Of a stretch of 64,000 nt of DNA, positions 1-7,834 are shown piece by piece (positions within the stretch are counted from its first letter, which is position 1; the number at the start of each line of letters is the position of its first letter). The translations under genes were made by a program, and so were the position numbers. The stretch lies in NCBI GenBank assembly GCA_965223355.1, contig CBDCWE010000003.1, positions 3,100,001 to 3,164,000 of the forward strand, written 5' to 3'. The DNA comes from Tectiglobus sp965223355 (lineage in GTDB: Bacteria > Pseudomonadota > Alphaproteobacteria > Rhizobiales > Hyphomicrobiaceae). The notes beneath the pieces are model-generated. The model was given only the letters and a program-made list of their open reading frames with translations. It searched no databases and was not told the origin of the DNA.

Positions 1-164
1 GACCGACGCGGCGGCGGCCGCCGCGGTTCATCGGTCTCCCAGGGAAACTTCCAGAACTGTGCGTTAGCCGCGGATATGCCGCTGACCACAACGATCGGAG
101 CAGCGATCATTGCGAGGGCACTGGCAGACCATATCCAGGTTGTCCACTTATGCTGTTGCATCAT
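1..164 (-). CDS. N-terminus of an exported protein, cut by the window edge
   Basis: Reading leftward from an ATG-ATG pair at 164/161, the frame stays open to the window edge (about 54 codons). The peptide begins MMQQHKWTTWIW, continues with a hydrophobic stretch and has a probable signal-peptidase site after 'ISANA', followed by QFWKFPWETDEPRR and a proline/arginine-rich run. That is a classic Sec signal peptide followed by a low-complexity linker. A GAGAAG-type ribosome site lies about 8 bases upstream. The family cannot be told from this much sequence, so no function is given. It is transcribed away from cysS. Confidence 0.6.
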   Translation of the reverse strand, partial: MMQQHKWTTWIWSASALAMIAAPIVVVSGISAANAQFWKFPWETDEPRRPPPRR

Positions 165-689
165 CTGCTTCTCGGTCGACGGGATCACGAAGGTGACGTG
201 GCCACGCGTTGTAATAGATCTTTTGGGTATGGCGTCAATGCAGCGCAAATGCGGCATGCACAGGCAACTGGATCATTGTCGCCTTTTCGACATCTGAGCG
301 TGTCGGCGGCGCCAACATCTTGACCATGGCTGGCAAACCGCGCATAGATGACGCGATTGGCAGGATAACCAAACAGGTCCACCGTGCGGTGTTGTTGACA
401 CGCTTGAACGTCATTTGACTTTCGCGAACCCTGGCGGAAGCGGCCGTTATCTTTGCTGCAAGATCCCCGACATAGCCTTTCCAACACTCGCATCGCCCGT
501 TGTCCCGAAGGCTTGAGGGTTTCGAAACGCACCCTGGCACGCGGTCCAAAGCGCACGCGTTGAGTTCGAAGTCGTGATTTCGGCTTGAATTGCAACGATG
601 ATCGCGACGTCAGAATCGAGCAATCTTCTGCCCCTATTCGAGATCGTCCCGTTCCCGAATAAAGCCAGGTTGCACTAAGGAATTGCACC
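165..689. other. Intergenic region between the leftward exported-protein gene and cysS
   Basis: About 525 bases between divergent genes, so it should hold both promoters, but no convincing -35/-10 pair was found. Two overlapping minus-strand frames are open here; their products match no family I know and have no good start context, so I do not call them genes. The right end carries a decayed copy of the recurring palindromic element (617-676). Confidence 0.4.
617..676. repeat. Degenerate copy of palindromic module A
   Basis: An imperfect inverted repeat that starts CGAGCAATCTTCTGCC and ends CCAGGTTGCACT, around a TATTCG/CGAATA stem. It is recognisably the same as the module at 14750-14811, 25951-26012 and 61454-61516, but with several substitutions. 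Unlike those copies it lies 13 bases upstream of a start codon (cysS), not behind a stop codon, so it would be in the cysS leader if transcription starts further upstream. Confidence 0.6.
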
Positions 690-2114
690 GTGACCGAACG
701 CCAGATCGTCCTTTACAACTCGCTGACCCGCAGCAAACAAGAGTTCCAACCGATCGACCCCGACAACGTCCGCATGTACGTGTGCGGGCCGACCGTCTAT
801 GACTATGCTCACATTGGTAACGCCCGCCCCGTCATCGTTTTCGATATCCTGTTTCGGCTCCTGCGCCACACCTACGGTGCTGAGCATGTCACCTATGCGC
901 GCAACATCACGGATGTCGATGACAAAATAAACGCGCGCGCGGTGCAGGAGCATCCCGGCATTGCCGTCAACGATGCCATCTCGCGTGTGACACGAAAGAC
1001 CGAGGCCCAGTTCCACGCTGACATCGCGCAATTGGGTGTCTTAGCCCCAACCGTCGAACCGCGCGCCACCGAGCATATCGCCGAGATGCGCACCCTCATC
1101 GAGACCCTGATCGCGGCCGGTCATGCCTACATCGCCGACGATCATGTGCTGTTCGACGTCGCCTCGATGCCCGATTACGGACGGCTGGCAAACCGGTCGC
1201 TGGAAGAAATGGAAGCCGGTGCCCGCATCGATGTCGCACCCTATAAAAGAGGCGCGATGGACTTCGTTCTGTGGAAGCCGTCCGGCGAACACGAGCCGGG
1301 CTGGCCATCGCCGGCGGGTATCGAGCAGCCCGGCCGGCCCGGCTGGCATATCGAGTGCTCTGCGATGTCTGAACGCCATGTCGGCAAGGTTTTCGACATT
1401 CACGGCGGTGGCATCGATCTCATTTTCCCCCACCATGAAAACGAAATTGCGCAAAGCCGCTGCGCCCACGGCACGCCGGTGATGGCGCAGGTGTGGATGC
1501 ACAACGGCTTTCTGCAGGTCGAAGGCGAGAAGATGTCGAAATCGCTCGGCAACTTCATCACTGTGCATGAGTTGTTGGCAACCGATAGGTTCGGCGGGCG
1601 CAGCTGGCCCGGCCCGGTCCTGCGCCTGGCGATGCTCATGACCCACTATCGCCAACCGTTGAACTGGTCGGTCGCCGGCTTGAACGCGGCCGAAAAGGCG
1701 CTCGCGCGGTGGGCTGAACTGTGCCAGGCCTGGGGCTCAGTCGAGCCGGCCTTGACGCCGCGCATCGCGCGACATCTGGCAAACGATCTCAATACACCGG
1801 GGGCTATCGCCGAGCTGCATGGCCTGGCCCGCGCGGTTGAAAAGGGCGCCACGGACAGCGCCGCTGAACTCGCCGCCAATGCTCTGTTTTTGGGCCTGGC
1901 AGTCGATCAATACGTGCGTGCGCAGCGCACGTCGGACCTCGAACCGGCCTATATCGAGGCTCGAATTGCCGCCCGACTGGCGGCGCGAAAGTCGAAGAAC
2001 TGGGCCGAATCCGATCGCATCCGCGATGAGCTTGCAGCCCACGGCATTGGTCTTAAGGACACCAAGCATCCCGAAACCGGCGAGCCCGTGACAACCTGGG
2101 AAATCGTCGGATAG
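690..2114 (+). CDS. cysS: Cysteine--tRNA ligase
   Basis: Class I aminoacyl-tRNA synthetase that activates cysteine with ATP and charges tRNA-Cys in the cytosol. At 474 residues it has the usual length for the bacterial enzyme. The zinc ligand Cys32 lies in VCGPTVYDYAHIGNARP, which also holds the HIGH-type motif HIGN (41-44). The second zinc region is GWHIECSAM followed by HGGGIDLIFPHHENE. The KMSKS loop is at 281-285 (GEKMSKSLGNF). The C-terminus ends in the typical helical anticodon-binding region (ARKSKNWAESDRIRDEL). The start is GTG, with AAGGAATTG just upstream. It is a single-gene unit, convergent with meaB. Confidence 0.97.
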   Translation: MTERQIVLYNSLTRSKQEFQPIDPDNVRMYVCGPTVYDYAHIGNARPVIVFDILFRLLRHTYGAEHVTYARNITDVDDKINARAVQEHPGIAVNDAISRVTRKTEAQFHADIAQLGVLAPTVEPRATEHIAEMRTLIETLIAAGHAYIADDHVLFDVASMPDYGRLANRSLEEMEAGARIDVAPYKRGAMDFVLWKPSGEHEPGWPSPAGIEQPGRPGWHIECSAMSERHVGKVFDIHGGGIDLIFPHHENEIAQSRCAHGTPVMAQVWMHNGFLQVEGEKMSKSLGNFITVHELLATDRFGGRSWPGPVLRLAMLMTHYRQPLNWSVAGLNAAEKALARWAELCQAWGSVEPALTPRIARHLANDLNTPGAIAELHGLARAVEKGATDSAAELAANALFLGLAVDQYVRAQRTSDLEPAYIEARIAARLAARKSKNWAESDRIRDELAAHGIGLKDTKHPETGEPVTTWEIVG

Positions 2115-2265
2115 ATCATGTCCGCTCTGGCAGCAGGTCAGCATCCCCTGGACCCCGCCTTGGATCCCGCCCTGGCCCCGAACGTGTTGAGAGGTTTTCA
2201 AACTCTGGACGGCGATAGGCGGGTTGACATCGGCTGCAGGGCGCCAGGTCGGGGCGGTTGCGACC

Positions 2266-3246
2266 TCATTTCTGCGCTCCGGCGCCGCCGACGAGCTGCA
2301 ACACCAGCTGACCGGCCTCGGCAAGGCTGATGTCGCCGGCGAGGGCTGAACCCGCGATCGCATCCAGTGCCTGAGCGTGCGTCTCGGCGCGGCGGCGCAT
2401 GCGCAGCAGCTCGGCGGCGGCCTGGCAAATAAGATATCGCATGCGCCGCCGGCGCCGCCGCAGGCCGTCATCGGGGCGATCATCCGTGCCGACGTGCGCA
2501 TCGATGGCGCCGGCCAGGGCGCCAATGCCCGCGTCCCCCCGGGTCGCCGAGGTCTTCAACACCGCCACGCCGCGCGATGCCGTGGTCCGCAGTGATACGG
2601 CACCGGCCAACTGTTGGGCGGTCTCTTCGGCTGCCGGCAGATCAGCCTTGTTGACGACCAGAATATCGGCAATTTCGAGCAGCCCGGACTTCATCGCCTG
2701 GATGTCGTCACCGAGCCCCGGTGCGCAGACAACCACGGTCACGTCGGCGATTTCGGCGACGTCCATTTCCGATTGCCCAGTGCCGACGGTCTCGATGATG
2801 ATGCGGTCGAAACCGGCGGCATCAAACACATCAGTGAGGCGGACGGCTGATGGTGAAAGCCCACCCAAGTTGCCCTGGCTGGCAAGTGAGCGCACAAACA
2901 CGCCGTCATCTTGCCGGGCTGCCGTCATGCGAATGCGGTCGCCGAGGATTGCACCACGCGTCAATGCGCTCGATGGGTCGACGGCTATGACGGCCACGGT
3001 TTGCCCGCCACGGCGCCAATCGGCAACGAGAGCATTGACGAGCGTGGACTTGCCGACCCCGGGCGGGCCTGTGACGCCGACCAGCGCCAGCCCGCGCAAG
3101 TCGCGTTGCAGTTCCGCCAGCACGGCCCGCGCCACGTCGGAATCGCGCTCGACCTCCGTCAACGCCCGCGCGATGGCGCCACGTTGGCCGGCCCGGACCT
3201 GGTCGACCAGCCATCTTACAAAACCGATGTCGTTTGAGCGCTGCAA
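2266..3246 (-). CDS. meaB: MeaB/ArgK-family G3E GTPase (methylmalonyl-CoA mutase chaperone)
   Basis: P-loop GTPase of the MeaB/MMAA family, which loads and protects the adenosylcobalamin cofactor of methylmalonyl-CoA mutase. Walker A is GPPGVGKST (about residue 60 from the proposed start). The family block AVDPSSALTRGAILGDRIRM follows, then ETVGTGQSE, and the guanine-specificity motif NKADLP. I place the start at the TTG at 3246, four bases after the M48 protease stop, which gives about 326 residues, normal for the family. A longer frame reaches back to 3336 but its extra 30 residues are non-conserved and overlap the upstream gene. The mutase itself is not in the window. The gene is probably co-transcribed with the protease. 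Confidence 0.9.
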   Translation of the reverse strand: MQRSNDIGFVRWLVDQVRAGQRGAIARALTEVERDSDVARAVLAELQRDLRGLALVGVTGPPGVGKSTLVNALVADWRRGGQTVAVIAVDPSSALTRGAILGDRIRMTAARQDDGVFVRSLASQGNLGGLSPSAVRLTDVFDAAGFDRIIIETVGTGQSEMDVAEIADVTVVVCAPGLGDDIQAMKSGLLEIADILVVNKADLPAAEETAQQLAGAVSLRTTASRGVAVLKTSATRGDAGIGALAGAIDAHVGTDDRPDDGLRRRRRRMRYLICQAAAELLRMRRRAETHAQALDAIAGSALAGDISLAEAGQLVLQLVGGAGAQK

Positions 3247-3250
3247 ATCG

Positions 3251-4219
3251 CTAATACCACAAGCCCGGGAACCGATACCGCGGCCGCATCGAGATCGGTC
3301 CAAGGCCAACCATCGAAAGCATCGGTTCTTCGACAATCGTGATCTGCGGCAGTGCCGTGTCGAGATCTAGTTGCCGCAGCCGCTCGATGCGCTGATTGGT
3401 GGTCGGGTGCGAGCGCAATACCGACGGTTGCGGCACGCGCCGCGCCTGCACCGGCGGCATCAGGTCTTCCCAGAAATGACCGGTATAGCGCTCGACCTTG
3501 TGGAGCGCACTTGCCAGGCCCTCCGGATCGCCGGTCAAACGCGCCGCTTCCAGGTCGGCATCGAACTCACGGGCGCGCGATAATCCCAGCTGCAGCAGGT
3601 TTGAGATTGCCGGCGCCAGGTAAAGCACGCCGATTCCGAGCCAATTATAGCGCGCTTCACCGTCGACCACGACCGACATCAGGTTCAACACGGCCAGGCC
3701 GGCGCCAATGTAGGACAGGGCGTGGGTGAACCGGGTCATCATGTCGGCGAGCCCCATGACGAACAGGTCGTTGTTCCTGATATGGCTGATTTCATGCGCC
3801 AGCACACCGGCCAACTCCCGCAAGCTGAGTTTGCGCAACAGACCTTCGGTGATGCCGATTGCGGCGCTTGAGCGGCGGCCCGTTGCGAACGCATTGAGCG
3901 TCATGCTCGGAATGACGTAGATGAGCGGCGCATGCTGCAGACCGCCGCGCTGGGCCAGGGCGTCGACAATGCGGTTGAGCTGGCTGTTACCTCTCGGGTC
4001 GACCAGTTGTCCACGGTAGAGCCGCATTACCATTTGCGCCGGCAGCCGCGGTGCAAACAGTGACAACAGCACCAGGCTAACGGCTGTCCCGATCAACCCG
4101 GCCCAGCCCCAAAGCAAAGCGGTGGACACCGCAAGCAGCCCGCCGATGCCGGCCAGCAGAACGACCGTATGGAGGACATTGCTTGTCTTGTGAGCGCGCT
4201 CGGCGGCAGCATCGAGCAT
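3251..4219 (-). CDS. M48-family membrane zinc metalloprotease (HtpX-like)
   Basis: Integral inner-membrane peptidase expected to take part in membrane-protein quality control. Two hydrophobic segments lie at about 17-38 and 41-57, and further ones around 165-210. The zinc site is H142-E-I-S-H146 in VLAHEISHIRNNDL; the third ligand is probably the glutamate of the later REFDAD motif. SMTLNAFATGR upstream is characteristic of the HtpX group. It is 322 residues long, close to HtpX (about 290), with a C-terminal extension rich in prolines. It sits directly upstream of meaB with only a four-base gap. Whether it is true HtpX or a paralogue cannot be decided here. Confidence 0.88.
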   Translation of the reverse strand: MLDAAAERAHKTSNVLHTVVLLAGIGGLLAVSTALLWGWAGLIGTAVSLVLLSLFAPRLPAQMVMRLYRGQLVDPRGNSQLNRIVDALAQRGGLQHAPLIYVIPSMTLNAFATGRRSSAAIGITEGLLRKLSLRELAGVLAHEISHIRNNDLFVMGLADMMTRFTHALSYIGAGLAVLNLMSVVVDGEARYNWLGIGVLYLAPAISNLLQLGLSRAREFDADLEAARLTGDPEGLASALHKVERYTGHFWEDLMPPVQARRVPQPSVLRSHPTTNQRIERLRQLDLDTALPQITIVEEPMLSMVGLGPISMRPRYRFPGLWY

Positions 4220-4270
4220 CAGGCCTTACACCTTCTCGTCAAGTCAAACGGTCCCGCATCGCCACGCGTC

Positions 4271-4308
4271 ATTTTAGGTGATTGAGACCATAGTGATCGA
4301 GACCACTA
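4271..4308. repeat. Module C of the mosaic repeat, internally near-duplicated
   Basis: TAGGTGATTGAGACCATAG followed by TGATCGAGACCACTAGA. The core GGTGATTGAGACCACTAGA recurs at 7709-7728 and 14660-14678. The last bases here supply the TAG stop of the minus-strand LOG-like gene, the same stop-codon adjacency seen for module A. Confidence 0.6.
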
Positions 4309-4959
4309 GAACTCCGCGAGTACACGATCTGTTGCAGCCGTGTCCTCGGCACCAATCAGCATTTCAATGGTCGGTACAATCTTCTCCGCCCCGTCGACAA
4401 CGGCAAACTTGACCCCCAAGCCATCGCGAATGAACGCTTGCTCACGCATATGCGCCAACAGCGACAGGAACGGATCCCAAAAGCCCGCGATATTGGCGAG
4501 AATAACGGGCTTGGAGTGCTGGCCGAGCTGTGACCAGGTCAACTGTTCGACCAGTTCCTCAAGCGTGCCGATGCCTCCGGGTAGCGCCACAAATGCGTCC
4601 GAGCGTTCAAACATCGCCATCTTGCGCTCGTGCATGTTGGCGACAACCCGCAATTCCTGGGTCCCCGTCAACGGTCTTTCCTGCTCCAACAGAAAATTGG
4701 GGATGATGCCGGTGACATGGCCGCCGTTGGCCATGGTCGCACGTGCAACCTGGCCCATCAGGCCGAGCCCGCCGCCGCCGTAGACCAGGCCGATCTGGCG
4801 CCGTGCCAGGTCTCGACCGAGCGCCACGGCGGCCTCGCCGTAGACCGGATTGCGGCCGCTGCCGGATCCACAATAAACACAGATGCGCCCGAGCCGCGCT
4901 TTGGGTGCACCCTGGCCTGGCCCTTGGCCGGCGGTGGTGTCAGGCGATGGTTGTGACAT
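4306..4959 (-). CDS. TIGR00730/LOG-family Rossmann-fold protein
   Basis: Member of the family annotated as lysine-decarboxylase-like, whose characterised members are cytokinin-riboside 5'-monophosphate phosphoribohydrolases. The nucleotide-binding site is CVYCGSGSG near the N-terminus, then VYGGGGLGLMG. The catalytic signature is PGGIGTLEE (about 127-135), where the usual PGGxGTxxE is preserved. The fold ends with HSKPVILANIAGFWDP. I use the ATG at 4959 because family homology begins there; an upstream ATG at 5004 adds 15 residues of no recognisable character. The real substrate in this organism is unknown; cytokinin-like activity is only a family inference. Confidence 0.85.
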   Translation of the reverse strand: MSQPSPDTTAGQGPGQGAPKARLGRICVYCGSGSGRNPVYGEAAVALGRDLARRQIGLVYGGGGLGLMGQVARATMANGGHVTGIIPNFLLEQERPLTGTQELRVVANMHERKMAMFERSDAFVALPGGIGTLEELVEQLTWSQLGQHSKPVILANIAGFWDPFLSLLAHMREQAFIRDGLGVKFAVVDGAEKIVPTIEMLIGAEDTAATDRVLAEF

Positions 4960-5247
4960 TTTTGCTCTCACGATCCTGTCGTTGTACTCAAAACCACCCG
5001 TCATAGCCGGCGCAAACGCTTAACCAACGCGGCAATTGCGGCACGGAGTTGGCCGGCACGATGCTGTAGTGTTGAGATGGCAAGTTGTGGACCTTGGTCG
5101 CAACGCATGCAAGTGTCATAATTTGGTGGTGTGGTTTAAAGTTACTAAGTTTGGCCGTGTCAGCAGCCATGCCGACCGCCGTCCTCGGACAATGCCGGAG
5201 CGCTGCGGCCGGCACGCGTTTACACGCTATGGTGGAGATGCACTGTT

Positions 5248-7506
5248 ATGCGGGCTGCCGCGACGATTTGTTGTTGGTTGATCTGGTTGAGCCTGACCGG
5301 CCCGGCGGCTTTGTCCAATGAGCCTGGCCAACCGTTACGTACCGCCGCGGTCGATCCCAAAATTCCGCATAGCGCCGGTCGGTTTGATCCGCGCGGGCGG
5401 GCGATGGCTGGCGTCCCGGTTGCGCGCGATGGTCTGCCGCCGTCGGTCATTGCAACACTTTCGGTGAGCCGCAAGGGTCGTCTGCTCGCCAGCGGCTATG
5501 GCGCGCCGGGCCGCGAACTGTCGCTGCTGCGCAACAACAAGGTCATTGCAACGACACGGGTCGATCAGACGGGAAAGTGGCACGTGATGCCGCGGCAGGT
5601 GCTGCGCGCCGGCAACCATCGACTTGTGCTCGAGACGATCCACCCCAACCAGGTTCTGACAAGGGTTGGCGATGAAGTGCGCCTTTCGATCCCATCGCGC
5701 ACCGGAACCGGGATCGATCTAAAGTTCCACCATCCTGGTTATCTGCAAAGATATGCGCAGATGATCGGTGACCAGGCTAGCAAGGAGTTCGACGCGTTTC
5801 TGACTAATCAAGAAAACCGGTCCGCCGGGGATCCGATTGCACAGATCCAAGCAACATCGAAGCCGCCGCCGCCCGGCGGCGACACGGTGAGCGGACCGGC
5901 GGTTGACTGGTTGGACCATTCGAACACGACGTATCTACAACAGATCATTCCGCGTCTGCAACTCGGCGGCGGTCTGGTTCTACCGCCGCCCGGCCAGCGG
6001 CCACAGCGGATGTCCGACATCAAGCTTCGTCGTATCGATTTCCCGAACTCGGAAACCATCATCAAAACGATGCAGAGTTGGTTCGGCGAGTCGGCCGATA
6101 ACTACGACGGCGAAATCCTGCCAAGGTTGTCGGGCGCAACGCCGCCTCCCTTTGTCGTCCCGAGCGAGGTCACGAAGCCGCCGCCGCAGCACACCGGCAG
6201 CGAACGAGACCGGTTGGACCTCGCACAACAGCGAGCGGAGCACGAACGCCGGCGTGCGGAACAAGCGCGCCGACAGGCTCAACAAGAACGACGCCGTGCC
6301 GAAGCCGACCGGCGCCGGGTCGAAGCGGAGCGCCGCGCCCGACAGGAGCGCCAACAGCAAAACGCCGAAATCGAACGCCAGCGACGCGAACAGGAAACCC
6401 GTCTGAGACTGGAAGCCGAACAACGCGCGCAGGAGCTGCGTTTGGCGGCGGCGCGCCGACGTCAGCGCGAAGCCGACGCGGCGGCCGAGCGCAAAGCTGA
6501 AGCCGAGCGCCAACGCCAACACGCCGACGTTGAACGCCAGCTTGCGCTGCGCCGCCAGCAGGACGCCGAGAAGCGTGCTGCCGCGGAACGCGCTGCCGCG
6601 GAACGCGCTGCCGCGGAACGCGCTGCCGCGGAACGTGCTGCCGCGGAACGTGCCGCCGCGGAACGCGCTGCCGCGGAACGCGCTGCCGCGGAACGCGCTG
6701 CCGAGAAGCGTGCTGCCGCGGAACGCGCTGCCGCGGAACGTGCTGCCGAGAAACGCGCGGCCGAGAAACGTGCTGCCGAGGAACGGGCGCGCCAGGCGGC
6801 CGCCCGCCAGCGCGCCGAACAAGAAGCCGTGCGCCAACGCCGGGTCCGCATTGGCGAACTGCCGCCCGCGCCCCGCCGCAACACCTGGCAGCGCCAAGCG
6901 GCCGGGCACAACACCCAAGACCAGCACAATCGACTGGCTGCCGTCTGGCGCCGCGCAAAGCAGTTCGCGCGCCGCTTGACCGCAGCGGACGAGCCGGAAC
7001 CGGTTCAAGAACCGGAACGCGCGTTGCCGCAACTCGGGCGGCAGGCGCGCGTCGAAGCTGCCGCCAGACCGCGTTCCGTGCCGCCGCGCCCGGTGCGCAA
7101 GACCACCGGCCAGCCCGCCGCACGCACACCGCGCGCCAAGCAACAGCGACCGCCGTCAACGCCCACCACGACGCCCACATCAACGCCACAGCGTGTCGCC
7201 AACGACGCTCGTCGCGACGTCGGTGCGGGACGACGATCGCGAACCGCGGTTCGCGGCTATCGCCAGCGCGCCCGTCGCCGCGGCCACGGCTGCCGCAAAC
7301 GGTCTCGATGGCGCGTGAAACTGCCCGGCAAATACGTCGTGCGTCGGGGCGACTCACTGTGGCGCATTGCACGACGCCATTATCGCCGCGGCCGGCGATA
7401 TCGCATCATTTATCGCGCCAACCGTCGCAAAATCCGAAACCCGCATTTGATCTATCCGTGTCAGCGCTTCGACATTCCCCGTCAAACTGCTCGGCGCCAT
7501 CGCTAG
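5248..7506 (+). CDS. Exported LysM protein with a long Ala/Glu/Arg repeat
   Basis: 752 residues. The N-terminus MRAAATICCWLIWLSLTG is a signal peptide. Residues about 70-130 look like a small beta-rich domain (SRKGRLLASGYGAPGRELSL), a type seen in LysM proteins of this clade. From about 310 to 520 it is a highly charged coiled-coil-like region built on AERRRAE- and AERAA-type repeats. A very arginine-rich linker follows, and the C-terminus (about 692-745) is a LysM domain (KYVVRRGDSLWRIARRHY ... NPHLIYPCQRFDIP), so it should bind peptidoglycan in the periplasm. The repeat makes alignment in the middle uninformative. A GGTGGAGA ribosome site precedes the start. Confidence 0.8.
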   Translation: MRAAATICCWLIWLSLTGPAALSNEPGQPLRTAAVDPKIPHSAGRFDPRGRAMAGVPVARDGLPPSVIATLSVSRKGRLLASGYGAPGRELSLLRNNKVIATTRVDQTGKWHVMPRQVLRAGNHRLVLETIHPNQVLTRVGDEVRLSIPSRTGTGIDLKFHHPGYLQRYAQMIGDQASKEFDAFLTNQENRSAGDPIAQIQATSKPPPPGGDTVSGPAVDWLDHSNTTYLQQIIPRLQLGGGLVLPPPGQRPQRMSDIKLRRIDFPNSETIIKTMQSWFGESADNYDGEILPRLSGATPPPFVVPSEVTKPPPQHTGSERDRLDLAQQRAEHERRRAEQARRQAQQERRRAEADRRRVEAERRARQERQQQNAEIERQRREQETRLRLEAEQRAQELRLAAARRRQREADAAAERKAEAERQRQHADVERQLALRRQQDAEKRAAAERAAAERAAAERAAAERAAAERAAAERAAAERAAAERAAEKRAAAERAAAERAAEKRAAEKRAAEERARQAAARQRAEQEAVRQRRVRIGELPPAPRRNTWQRQAAGHNTQDQHNRLAAVWRRAKQFARRLTAADEPEPVQEPERALPQLGRQARVEAAARPRSVPPRPVRKTTGQPAARTPRAKQQRPPSTPTTTPTSTPQRVANDARRDVGAGRRSRTAVRGYRQRARRRGHGCRKRSRWRVKLPGKYVVRRGDSLWRIARRHYRRGRRYRIIYRANRRKIRNPHLIYPCQRFDIPRQTARRHR
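6573..6783 (+). repeat. In-gene tandem repeat, 15-bp units coding for AERAA
   Basis: About fourteen units of the type GCTGCCGCGGAACGC, some replaced by GCCGAGAAGCGTGCT-type variants, encode AAERA/AEKRA pentapeptides inside the LysM protein. Units differ mainly by single synonymous changes, so copy number is probably unstable. The repeat keeps frame, as expected for coding repeats. Confidence 0.85.
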
Positions 7507-7600
7507 AGCGCCCCGCCGTTCGTCTGAACCGGAGCGATCGCGACGAATGGCATAACAGTTGCTCGACTGGTGGTTTCAATCGCCTAAAGGCGCATCGAAG

Positions 7601-7692
7601 GCGCTCAGATTCGGCCTGGTGCCAGCGTTGCGGCGGCGTTATGATGCGCCGGCATCACCCACCGCGCCTTGGCACAGACCAAATCTGAGCGT
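7601..7692. repeat. Long imperfect hairpin in the spacer before the ABC exporter
   Basis: The 328-base spacer 7507-7834 contains this inverted repeat. The left arm GCGCTCAGATTCGGCCTGGT pairs with the right arm around GGCACAGACCAAATCTGAGC, with about 45 bases between arms. It is followed at 7709-7728 by a copy of module C (GGTGATTGAGACCACTAGA). It could act as a terminator for the LysM gene, although no T-run follows, or be another interspersed palindrome. No gene was seen in the spacer. Confidence 0.5.
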
Positions 7693-7834
7693 CTGAATAC
7701 GCTTTCTTCGGTGATTGAGACCACTAGATTGCCGGCATCGGTTCATCCCCGTCTGAGAGCCGGTATCCGACTTGCCGCCGGCGTTGGCATCTTTCTTTCG
7801 GCGCCCTGACAACCCTTGATGCAGAGCGGGCGCG

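Noticed and set aside
185..688. Minus-strand frames between the first gene and cysS
   Set aside because: No family similarity recognised, two frames compete, and no ribosome site is convincing.
6170..7372. 400-codon minus-strand frame opposite the LysM gene
   Set aside because: Open only because of the repetitive GC-rich codons of the plus-strand gene; the plus strand has a signal peptide, LysM domain and ribosome site.
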